From the NCBI GenBank assembly GCA_002394965.1, contig DGVL01000159.1:1-29694 (forward strand): 29,694 nucleotides of DNA, read 5' to 3'. Position 1 is the first letter of the stretch. Each line of letters opens with the position of its first letter. This document shows positions 23,330 to 29,694 of the stretch, one piece after another. The translations under genes were made by a program, and so were the position numbers. The notes under the pieces are model-generated. The model saw nothing but the letters and a program-made list of their open reading frames with translations. It did not search any database and was not told the origin of the DNA. Source of the stretch: Lachnospira sp. UBA4285 (GTDB lineage Bacteria > Bacillota > Clostridia > Lachnospirales > Lachnospiraceae).

Positions 23330-24804
23330 TTTGCTGCCTCCTCTCTGGCAAATGGGCTCACAACCGGGCCTCTCGCCTGCTCATATGCGTACGCCGCGCG
23401 GAACAGATTGTCCTCCCGGAAGCAGTCGCCGATGAGCTGCATGCCGACAGGCATGCCGTCGGACGCCAGTCCGCACGGAAGCGACAGCCCCGGCAGGCAG
23501 CAGAGGTTCACACTGACGGTGTAGACGTCGCTCAAGTACATCTTCAGCGGGTCTGCGAGCGAACTGTTCATCTTCGGCGCCGTGGTCGGTGCCACCGGTC
23601 CCAGAATTACGTCATACCGGGCGAACGCCTTGTCGAATGCCGCCTTGATGAGCGCTTTCGTGCGCAGCGCCTTCAGGTAATAGGCGTCATAATAGCCGGA
23701 ACTCAGCACAAAGGACCCGAGCATGATCCGGCGGCGCACCTCCGGTCCGAACCCTTCCGAGCGGGTCTTCTTGTACATCTGGTGAAGTTCTTCGTAGTCC
23801 TTCGTGCGGTAGCCGTACTTTACGCCGTCAAACCGCTCAAGGTTAGAGCTTGCCTCCGCGCAGGCGATGAGGTAGTACGCCGGGATCGCGTACTGCACGA
23901 GGCTCAAGTCGAATTCCTCGACAATGGCGCCCTGACTCTTCAGCACGTCCGCGGCCGCAAGAACCAGCTTTTTCACCTCCGGATCAAGACCCTCTCCGAA
24001 ATAATCCCTCGGAATACCGATTTTAAGCCCTTTCACGCCTTCTGTCAGAGATTTCGTGAACGCATAGGAATCGCGCCGGATCGAAGTCGAATCCTTCTCG
24101 TCCGGAGCTGCAATCGTCTCCAGGATCGCGGCGCAGTCGCTCACATCTTTTGCGATCGGCCCGATCTGATCAAGCGAGGATCCGTATGCGATCAGGCCGT
24201 ACCGGGAAACTGTGCCATACGTCGGCTTGATGCCCGTGGCGCCGCAGTAGGCGCAGGGCTGGCGGATCGAACCGCCGGTGTCAGACCCCAGCGCATACGG
24301 AACCTCCGCACCGGAGACGGCCGCTGCCGAGCCGCCGGAAGAGCCTCCCGGGACGCGCGTGGTGTCAAACGGATTGGCCGTCGGCCCGAAGTACGAAGTC
24401 TCCGTCGTGCTGCCCATGGCGAACTCGTCCATGTTGGTCTTTCCGACAATAACAGCCCCCGCCTGTTCCAGGCGCTCCACCGCCGTCGCGCTGAAGCGCG
24501 GCACGAAATTGTCCAGAATGTGAGAGGCTGCTGTCGTCAGCACACCTTTCGTGTTCATGTTGTCCTTGACTGCCACCGGAACACCGGCCAGCGGGCCGGT
24601 GAGCTCCCCGGCATCGATTTTCTTCTGTACCTCGTCCGCGCGCGCAAGCACCTTTTTACGATCGATGCGGGTGATGAAGCTGTGAAGCCTGTCTTCCTTC
24701 GCGTCGATGCTCTCCAGGCTCGCCTGGGCGGCTTCCTGCACGGAAACCTCCTTCGCCCGGATCTTCTGGCCCAGCTGCACGGCCGTCAAATTCATCAGAC
24801 TCAT
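23326..24804 (-). CDS. gatA: Asp-tRNA(Asn)/Glu-tRNA(Gln) amidotransferase subunit A
   Basis: A 492-residue amidase-family subunit that releases ammonia from glutamine. The Ser-cisSer-Lys triad is visible as K80 in VAVKDN, S155 in PGGSSGGSAAAV and S179 in LGSDTGGSIRQP. Full length for the family. It follows gatC by 19 nt and overlaps gatB by 4 nt. With GatB and GatC it forms the membrane-free trimer that completes Asn-tRNA (and possibly Gln-tRNA) synthesis. Confidence 0.98.
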   Translation of the reverse strand: MSLMNLTAVQLGQKIRAKEVSVQEAAQASLESIDAKEDRLHSFITRIDRKKVLARADEVQKKIDAGELTGPLAGVPVAVKDNMNTKGVLTTAASHILDNFVPRFSATAVERLEQAGAVIVGKTNMDEFAMGSTTETSYFGPTANPFDTTRVPGGSSGGSAAAVSGAEVPYALGSDTGGSIRQPCAYCGATGIKPTYGTVSRYGLIAYGSSLDQIGPIAKDVSDCAAILETIAAPDEKDSTSIRRDSYAFTKSLTEGVKGLKIGIPRDYFGEGLDPEVKKLVLAAADVLKSQGAIVEEFDLSLVQYAIPAYYLIACAEASSNLERFDGVKYGYRTKDYEELHQMYKKTRSEGFGPEVRRRIMLGSFVLSSGYYDAYYLKALRTKALIKAAFDKAFARYDVILGPVAPTTAPKMNSSLADPLKMYLSDVYTVSVNLCCLPGLSLPCGLASDGMPVGMQLIGDCFREDNLFRAAYAYEQARGPVVSPFAREEAAK

Positions 24805-24823
24805 ATCTATTCTCTCCTGATCC

Positions 24824-25117
24824 TCAGATAAACGTCTTCGGCACGACGTACTGGTTTTCTTTTCTCTCCGGCGCGTTGGCGAGCGCCTCCTCCGAGCCGT
24901 CGCCGTTGGTCACGACGTCTTCGCGGAATACATTGTTCACCGGGAAGACATGCGTCATCGGCTCCACGCTGTCCGTGTCAAGTTCATTCAGCATATCGAC
25001 GTAGTCCAGCATCTGTGCCATATCTTTCTTGGCTTTTTCCTTTTCTTCCCCGTCAAGCTCCAGTTTGGCGAGAATCCCGACATAGTCGATCGTTTCGTCA
25101 TCAATCACATGTGCCAT
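24824..25117 (-). CDS. gatC: Asp-tRNA(Asn)/Glu-tRNA(Gln) amidotransferase subunit C
   Basis: A 97-residue linker subunit that wraps between GatA and GatB. The pattern is typical: VIDDETIDYVGILAKLEL, a helical MAQMLDYVDMLNELDT, then PMTHVFPVNNVFREDVV and a C-terminal PERKENQYVVPKTF. ATG 25117 is behind AAGGAG; the frame is open to 25189 but would overlap aspS. It starts 19 nt after the aspS stop. Confidence 0.97.
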   Translation of the reverse strand: MAHVIDDETIDYVGILAKLELDGEEKEKAKKDMAQMLDYVDMLNELDTDSVEPMTHVFPVNNVFREDVVTNGDGSEEALANAPERKENQYVVPKTFI

Positions 25118-25136
25118 ATGCTTTGTTCTCCTTTGC

Positions 25137-26471
25137 TCATGGCTCCAGGCGGGAGAGGTCTCTCGGGAACAGGCAGGTCTCGCGGACATTCTCCTCGCCG
25201 AGAAGCTGCATCGTGAAGCGCTCCAGTCCGATGCCCAGTCCCCCGTGCGGCGGCATGCCGTACTTGAAGGCCATCAGATAGTGCTCCATGCCTTCCGGCG
25301 TCATTCTCTTCTTTTCCATCTTCGCCAGCAGCTGATCCAGCTCGTGGATACGCTGTCCGCCGGTCGTGATCTCCACGCCGCGGAACAGAAGGTCAAAGGA
25401 GAGGGTGAATTTGTCATCCTTCGGATCGTCCATTGCATAGAACGGGCGCTTTTTGCTCGGATAATACGTGACGAATACGAAATCCGATCCGTACTCCTCC
25501 TTGAAGTAACGGCCGATCAGCTTCTCCTCCTCCGGCTCCAGGTCAAACGGGTTGCGGATCGGACGGTTGTACTTTTCGGATACCAGGCGCTTGGCCTCAT
25601 CAAACCGGCACTGCGGGATCTTGTCCACATCCGGGACGTCCACCTTGAGCTGGGCGATCTCCTTCGGGTACTCGCGCTTCAGCAGATCCATCGTATACTT
25701 GATGAACCCGGTCTCCATCTCCATCAGGTCCTCGAAGCTGTCGATGTAACCCATCTCGAAGTCAAGCGAGGTGTACTCGTTCAGATGCCGCGGCGTGTTG
25801 TGCTTCTCGGCGCGGAACACCGGTCCCACCTCGAATACGCGGTCAAACGCGCCCACGCACATCTGCTTGTAGGTCTGCGGGCTCTGCGCCAGCACGGCGT
25901 GCTTCCCGAAGTACTCGAGCTTGAACAGCGTCGCGCCGGACTCGACCGAGCGCGCGTTGATCTTCGGCGTGTGGATCTCCGTGAATCCCTGCGTATGCAG
26001 ATAATCGCGGAAGCCTCGCACGATGCCCTCCTGAATCCGGAACTTGCTTCTCTCCCGCAGGTTGCGCAGCGTCACCGGGCGCAGGTTTAAAATCGTCTCC
26101 AGGGACGTCTTCAGCTTCCAGTTCTTGATCGGAACCGGCATCTGCGCCACGGCCGGAGTGGAGAGAATCCGAATCTCCTCCGTGTGGATCTCGAATCCGT
26201 TCGGAGCCCTGTCCTCCTTCACCGCCATGCCGCGGATCTCGACGGTCATGCCCTCGGTGATGTCCTTTACCGAAAGGTTCGCCTTGCCCTCCTCCAGCGT
26301 GCACTGCACCACGCAGTATGCCTGCCGCAGAATGACAAATGCGATATCCGCCATGTCGCGGATATTGTGGATGGCGCCGCGAACGACAACCTCCTGGCCG
26401 ACCTTGCCCTGGCTGATGATCTCATCGCCGGTCAGATACGGCCGTGTGACACTTCCATTGACGAATTCCAT
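25137..26471 (-). CDS. aspS: Archaeal-type (non-discriminating) aspartyl-tRNA synthetase
   Basis: A 444-residue class II synthetase with an OB-fold anticodon domain (about 1-110) and catalytic core. Motif 2 is FRAEKHNTPRHLNEYTSLDFEM and motif 3 is GLGIGLERF. It lacks the bacterial GAD insertion (bacterial AspRS is about 590 residues), placing it in the archaeal/eukaryal branch often called AspS2 and annotated as aspartate-tRNA(Asn) ligase. Co-occurrence with gatCAB and an Asn-type T-box leader argues that it charges tRNA(Asn) with aspartate, for later amidation. GGGAGG precedes ATG 26471. It could also charge tRNA(Asp); a second, bacterial-type AspRS elsewhere would decide that. Confidence 0.95.
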   Translation of the reverse strand: MEFVNGSVTRPYLTGDEIISQGKVGQEVVVRGAIHNIRDMADIAFVILRQAYCVVQCTLEEGKANLSVKDITEGMTVEIRGMAVKEDRAPNGFEIHTEEIRILSTPAVAQMPVPIKNWKLKTSLETILNLRPVTLRNLRERSKFRIQEGIVRGFRDYLHTQGFTEIHTPKINARSVESGATLFKLEYFGKHAVLAQSPQTYKQMCVGAFDRVFEVGPVFRAEKHNTPRHLNEYTSLDFEMGYIDSFEDLMEMETGFIKYTMDLLKREYPKEIAQLKVDVPDVDKIPQCRFDEAKRLVSEKYNRPIRNPFDLEPEEEKLIGRYFKEEYGSDFVFVTYYPSKKRPFYAMDDPKDDKFTLSFDLLFRGVEITTGGQRIHELDQLLAKMEKKRMTPEGMEHYLMAFKYGMPPHGGLGIGLERFTMQLLGEENVRETCLFPRDLSRLEP

Positions 26472-26611
26472 AGATGCCTCCCTGAAAATCTTTCCATGTT
26501 TAATCAGCAGTCTGGTACCGTCAGATGCCGGCCGCCTTTCCCCGCAGCGCCCGCTGCCTTACGGCCTGCAGGCAGTTCATCTGGTTATGGCTGCGGCACG
26601 GCTTATGCGCT

Positions 26612-26665
26612 AAAAAAGTCCGCCCCGGAAAATGCTCACCGCACTGAACACTTTCCGGGACGGAC
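26612..26665 (-). terminator. Regulated terminator of the T-box leader
   Basis: GTCCGTCCCGGAAA and TTTCCGGGGCGGAC pair (one mismatch or wobble) and are followed by TTTTTT on the minus strand. Its 5' side overlaps the region that pairs in the antiterminator state. Confidence 0.9.
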
Positions 26666-26957
26666 CATGCTTCTTTCATGACCCGCGGTACCACCCGCGA
26701 TTGAAGCCTCTGCGATCACGCAAAAGCTCCCACTTTACGTCCGTCTCACGCGCGGCGCTGCGGGAAAAGCCTACCTTTCCGCTCTTGCGCCCCGGTAGTA
26801 ATGCCGCGCGGCGCTTTCTGGCGGACTATCAGCCCTCCGGCTCCGGAGTGTTGGACGGATCCGCCGGATCTCAGGATGCTTGCAGCCGGTGACATCCCTC
26901 TCTGCTGAGATCTGAATTGCTGACCGTCGTCTCCATCACAGCCTTTCTGACAACAGA
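26612..26957 (-). promoter_or_regulatory. T-box riboswitch controlling aspS-gatCAB (probable Asn specifier)
   Basis: The T-box core GGGTGGTACCGCGG is at 26683-26696 on the minus strand. A terminator follows (5' arm from 26665, 3' arm 26618-26631, then six T at 26612-26617), and the core would form the competing antiterminator. Stem I is recognisable: GGAG (26931-26934) pairs with CTCC (26845-26848), with the AGAGAGGG element between. In the specifier loop, AAC (26850-26852), an unpaired A and then CTCC fit the usual specifier position, so asparagine is the best reading; no GAC occurs there. Uncharged tRNA(Asn) would allow transcription of the Asn-tRNA pathway genes. About 140 nt lie between the terminator and aspS with one more possible stem and no other element. 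Confidence 0.92.
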
Positions 26958-26964
26958 CAGATTA

Positions 26965-26993
26965 CTTATATCATACGCTCTGAAAATTATCAA
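26965..26993 (-). promoter_or_regulatory. Sigma-A promoter of the aspS operon
   Basis: TTGATA (26988-26993) and TATAAG (26965-26970) are separated by exactly 17 bp. Transcription would start near 26957, just before T-box stem I. The promoter begins 31 bp after the folD stop, so the operon is uncoupled from the glnA-folD genes upstream. Confidence 0.82.
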
Positions 26994-27024
26994 GCGTGCA
27001 CAGCCGCTGCCGCTTCGCCCTTCT

Positions 27025-27879
27025 CTATTCAGCCGCCCGGCGCCTGCGACAAGCCGCCTCAAGAAGATGATCCGCAAGGACACTGGTCGTCACACTTCCG
27101 ACGCCCCGCGGAACCGGGGTCAGAGCCGCCGCTTTTCCGTCTCTCTTCACCGATTCGGCGTCCACATCTCCGCAAAGCTTTCCGTTTTCGTCCACATTGA
27201 TGCCAACGTCCAGCACCACAGCACCCGGCTTGATGCAGTCCGCCGTCACGGTCCCTGCGTGTCCGGCTGCCGCCACCAGAATATCCGCCTGCCGGCACTC
27301 CGCCGCCAGATCCTGCGTCTTCGTGTGCGTAACGGTCACCGTCGCATCGGCTGCCAGCAGAAGCATCGCAGCCGGTCTTCCGATCACGGTGCTGCGCCCG
27401 ACAATGACCGCCTTCTTCCCCCGCGGATCGACCCCGTAAAAGGACAGAATCCGCATAAGTGCCTCGGCGGTGCAGGGAGCAAAACCGCTTTTGTCCCCCG
27501 CAAACAGCTTCGCCTGGTTGACCGGACTGATTCCGTCCAGATCCTTTTCCGGGCAGATCCGCTCTTTGACGCGCTTCGCATCCAGTCCGGCCGGCAGAGG
27601 CTGAAACAACAGAATTCCGTCCGTGTCCGGATCCGAGCCGGCTTTTTTCAGCTCCCGCTCGAATTCCTCCTGGCGCACATCCTCCGGGAAAGTCCGCACC
27701 TCTGCCGCAAATCCGCACTTCTTCATGCGCGCGAGCGCTCCTTTTTCATAGGAAAGGTCCTCCGGCCGCGCACCGATCCGCAGGATCACCAGTTTGGGCG
27801 TGACGCCTGCCTCTTCCGCTTTTCTGCGGATCTCTTCCGTCAGGGCATCTGCCACCGGTCTTCCAAGCCATTCTTCCAT
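27025..27879 (-). CDS. folD: FolD methylenetetrahydrofolate dehydrogenase, with altered cyclohydrolase residues
   Basis: A 284-residue folate enzyme. The dinucleotide-binding half is normal (KKAVIVGRSTVIGRPAAMLLL; PGAVVLDVGIN; TPVPRGVGSVTTSVL), as is PEKDLDGISPVN with D115. In the catalytic half an ungapped comparison with E. coli FolD (YVASK..., VQLPLP) puts A48 (in SYEKGA) at the catalytic lysine and F92 (in LLFQPLP) at the conserved glutamine; D115 is kept. In studied FolDs that Lys and Gln are needed for cyclohydrolase, while dehydrogenase activity can survive loss of the Lys. The next gene upstream in the operon is an FchA-type cyclohydrolase, 6 nt away. So this protein may be a dehydrogenase only. 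No start problem: ATG 27879. Confidence 0.93.
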   Translation of the reverse strand: MEEWLGRPVADALTEEIRRKAEEAGVTPKLVILRIGARPEDLSYEKGALARMKKCGFAAEVRTFPEDVRQEEFERELKKAGSDPDTDGILLFQPLPAGLDAKRVKERICPEKDLDGISPVNQAKLFAGDKSGFAPCTAEALMRILSFYGVDPRGKKAVIVGRSTVIGRPAAMLLLAADATVTVTHTKTQDLAAECRQADILVAAAGHAGTVTADCIKPGAVVLDVGINVDENGKLCGDVDAESVKRDGKAAALTPVPRGVGSVTTSVLADHLLEAACRRRRAAE

Positions 27880-27885
27880 GCCGCG

Positions 27886-28590
27886 TCAACCTCTGATCTC
27901 TTCCAGCACTCTGCTGTATACCGCATCCGAAAGCTGTCTGCCTTCCCGCACCATGGCATCGGCGCTTTCTATCTGCCGTCTGGCTGTCTTCTTGTCTTCC
28001 ATGTTCTTTGCGTTGATGTACACATTGAGCGAAGCGGCTTCCAGAGCTGCCTCTGCCAGCTTCACGCCGGCGCCCGCATCACTCACCGCCATCCGGCTTC
28101 CTTTTTTTTCCGCCTCGTCGAGGAAGCGCAGCACCCGCAGGCAGAGGCACATGATTTGCAGCGGGACCTCATTGGCCTTCATCAGTGCCGCACCGATGGC
28201 CGCGTCCCGCGCCTCCTTCTCCCTCTGCGTCCCGCGGGGAAGGCCGTACGCACCAAGAAGCGGCAGAAAATTCTCCGCATCCTGGTCAACGCAGGCAAGG
28301 AGCTCTTCTATCAGCGCACCGGACTGCGCTGACAGCTCTTCGAGCGCTTTCTGGTTGTTCGCATACCGCTTCTTCCCGATGGCGAGCTCTGCCGTCATGC
28401 GGCCAAGCGCCGACGCGAGCGCCGCGGTGAGCGCCGCCGCGCCGCCGCCGCCCGGTACAGGATCCTTCCCGGAAAGCCTGTCCGTGAATTCCCGGACCGA
28501 AAGAAGCGTCAGGGAAGATGTCTCTTCCTGCCGCTTTTCCGTCTGATCCGTTTCCTTTTTCGGATCTGTTTCCGCCATATGCTCTGCCAT
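27886..28590 (-). CDS. fchA: FchA-like methenyl-THF cyclohydrolase / formimino-THF cyclodeaminase family
   Basis: A 234-residue helical protein of the FTCD C-terminal family. The signature PVPGGGGAAALTAALASALGRMTAELAIGKKRY (folate-binding loop and helix) is at about residues 44-76, followed by helices and ...DAGAGVKLAEAALEAASLNVYIN. The first ~26 residues are a charged extension rich in E, K and T, not part of the fold. ATG 28590 has GGGAG 8 nt upstream. In acetogens the stand-alone member FchA is the methenyl-THF cyclohydrolase; in histidine users a relative is the cyclodeaminase. The neighbour FolD, with changed cyclohydrolase residues, makes the cyclohydrolase role more likely here. Confidence 0.87.
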   Translation of the reverse strand: MAEHMAETDPKKETDQTEKRQEETSSLTLLSVREFTDRLSGKDPVPGGGGAAALTAALASALGRMTAELAIGKKRYANNQKALEELSAQSGALIEELLACVDQDAENFLPLLGAYGLPRGTQREKEARDAAIGAALMKANEVPLQIMCLCLRVLRFLDEAEKKGSRMAVSDAGAGVKLAEAALEAASLNVYINAKNMEDKKTARRQIESADAMVREGRQLSDAVYSRVLEEIRG

Positions 28591-28644
28591 CCGATCGTCT
28601 CCCGCCGCTTCCTGATGCGCTTCTGCCCGCTTTCCCGAACTTGT

Positions 28645-29190
28645 CTATCCGAGGAAGGACATGACCATCCTGGCGGATTCAACCAGGGTGTTGCCGCTGT
28701 CCATGCTGCACTTCTGAATATACCGGAACGCCTCCGGCTCCGTCATGTGGTTGTGCTCCATCAGGAGTGCCTTTGCCTCATCGATAATCTTTTGTTCCTC
28801 AGGCGTGCGCTGCCTGGGGGTATTCCTTGCCTTTTTCCGAATCCGGATCTGCTGGGAGAGCATCATCTCAACCGTGTCGAGCAGTTCGCCGACCGACAGC
28901 GGCATCTTCAGGCTCATGACTCCCAGCGAGGCACACTCATCGATGTGCACGCCGCCTGTGATCACCAGAAGTCCGAAGCTTTTCGGCTTGTAGTCATTGA
29001 GCTCTGAGAAGAGCATCCCGTCACCCATCCTGTAGCCGCAGATGATGAGCCCATCGGAAAGCGCGTCGGCCCTCGTCACAGCGCGCGCGCCGCTCGTGCA
29101 GGCCTCCGTCTGATATCCGCTTTTCACCAGCACACTCTTGAGCGCCTTGGCTTCCTCCAGTTTCGGAAAGGCCACAATCAGTACTGCCAT
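28645..29190 (-). CDS. ANTAR-domain regulator with degenerate receiver
   Basis: A 181-residue protein with a response-regulator-like N-terminal domain and a C-terminal ANTAR RNA-binding domain (about residues 128-180: TPEEQKIIDEAKALLMEHNHMTEPEAFRYIQ and MDSGNTLVESARMVMSFL). ANTAR proteins bind dual-hexaloop RNAs and prevent termination. The receiver is unlikely to be phosphorylated: in LIICGYRMGDG the usual aspartate after the third strand is G52, and the acidic pocket near LIVAFPK is missing. It starts 22 nt after glnA, a common clostridial arrangement, and probably controls nitrogen genes. I saw no dual-hexaloop target in the window. Confidence 0.88.
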   Translation of the reverse strand: MAVLIVAFPKLEEAKALKSVLVKSGYQTEACTSGARAVTRADALSDGLIICGYRMGDGMLFSELNDYKPKSFGLLVITGGVHIDECASLGVMSLKMPLSVGELLDTVEMMLSQQIRIRKKARNTPRQRTPEEQKIIDEAKALLMEHNHMTEPEAFRYIQKCSMDSGNTLVESARMVMSFLG

Positions 29191-29212
29191 CCTTTCCGCC
29201 TTTCACGAAGCT

Positions 29213-29694
29213 TCAGTATTTCCCGAGGTAACGGTTTATCTCCCAGTCGGAAACACACTGGGCATATTCCTTCCACTCCCGTCTCTTCGCGCGGATGTAG
29301 CGGCCCGCGATGTATTCTCCCAGCGCGTCCTTCACGACGCGGTCTTTGTCCATCTCCTCCAGAGCTTCATCAAGGGAAAGCGGGAGCGGGCGGATGCCGG
29401 CGGCGGCTCTCTGCTCGTCGGTCATGTTGTTCGGATTGCCCGTGATGGGAGCAGGCGGCGTCATCTTCTTCTCAATGCCGTCCAGTCCCGCCGCCAGGCA
29501 GACTGCCAGCGCGAGATACGGGTTGGCCGCCGAATCGGCGCTGCGCAGCTCCACGCGGGTATTGCTGACACTGGCCGCCGGGATGCGCACCAGCGGGCTG
29601 CGGTTCTGCCTGGCCCAGGCGATGTAAATCGGCGCCTCAAAGCCCGGCTGAAAACGCTTGTAGGAGTTGACCAGCGGATTGGTGATGGCCGCCA
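29213..29694 (-). CDS. glnA: Glutamine synthetase, type I (3' part only, cut by window edge)
   Basis: The last ~160 residues of a GSI-type glutamine synthetase, which makes glutamine from glutamate, ammonia and ATP. The visible part begins AAITNPLVNSYKRF, then APIYIAWARQNRSPLVRIP, VELRSADSAANPYLALAVCLAAGLDGI, all C-terminal core blocks of the family. The end (SDWEINRYLGKY) is intact. The 5' part lies beyond 29694. First of a probable glnA-ANTAR-fchA-folD run on the minus strand; the ANTAR regulator follows closely. Confidence 0.96.
   Translation of the reverse strand, partial: AAITNPLVNSYKRFQPGFEAPIYIAWARQNRSPLVRIPAASVSNTRVELRSADSAANPYLALAVCLAAGLDGIEKKMTPPAPITGNPNNMTDEQRAAAGIRPLPLSLDEALEEMDKDRVVKDALGEYIAGRYIRAKRREWKEYAQCVSDWEINRYLGKY

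Noticed and set aside
22247..23524. 425-residue plus-strand open frame
   Set aside because: Antisense to gatB and the end of gatA; composition of a shadow frame.
26917..28332. 471-residue plus-strand open frame
   Set aside because: Antisense to the T-box promoter, folD and fchA; no family features.

Overview
The window looks like the chromosome of a moderately GC-rich anaerobic Firmicute (class Clostridia, probably Lachnospiraceae-like). The grounds are strong AGGAGG-type ribosome binding sites, a T-box riboswitch, an archaeal-type non-discriminating AspRS with GatCAB, a glutamine synthetase gene followed by an ANTAR regulator, and a FolD/FchA pair. No rRNA, tRNA, CRISPR array or transposase was found.

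Layout. (1) Positions 1-10.9 kb: an uronate-polysaccharide utilization locus. A divergent AraC regulator (279-1598, minus) faces a plus-strand operon of GH88 unsaturated glucuronyl hydrolase, an F5/8C-like protein, a family 8 polysaccharide lyase without signal peptide, a GPH-type sugar symporter, a GH43-like enzyme and a membrane-anchored SGNH esterase. A PD-(D/E)XK-like gene (minus) follows. The segment is bracketed by two direct copies of an unusual non-coding repeat (about 18-222 and 10598-10845), in which short CATC/GATG dyads alternate at exactly 33 and 30 bp (63-bp period).
(2) 10.9-13.2 kb: a UlaG-like metallo-beta-lactamase-fold hydrolase and a MATE transporter, both minus.
(3) 13.4-20.3 kb: a more AT-rich block. 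A secreted caspase/CHAT-like putative cysteine peptidase, two paralogous membrane-anchored PepSY-like proteins, and an ABC ATPase plus a large FtsX-type permease are all minus strand. They lie divergent from a LysR regulator. I consider this the best candidate for an undescribed system: a secreted peptidase, possible membrane-bound inhibitor/sensor proteins and an ABC machine.
(4) 20.4-27 kb: a housekeeping operon on the minus strand, read aspS-gatC-gatA-gatB-purB, with a clear sigma-A promoter and a T-box leader whose best specifier is AAC (Asn). AspRS makes Asp-tRNA(Asn) and GatCAB amidates it, so an Asn T-box fits.
(5) 27-29.7 kb: minus-strand glnA (partial at the window edge), ANTAR regulator, fchA, folD. 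FolD lacks the residues normally needed for cyclohydrolase activity, and the adjacent FchA probably supplies that step.

All functional statements are from sequence reading by eye; no database search was run. GC statements are visual estimates.
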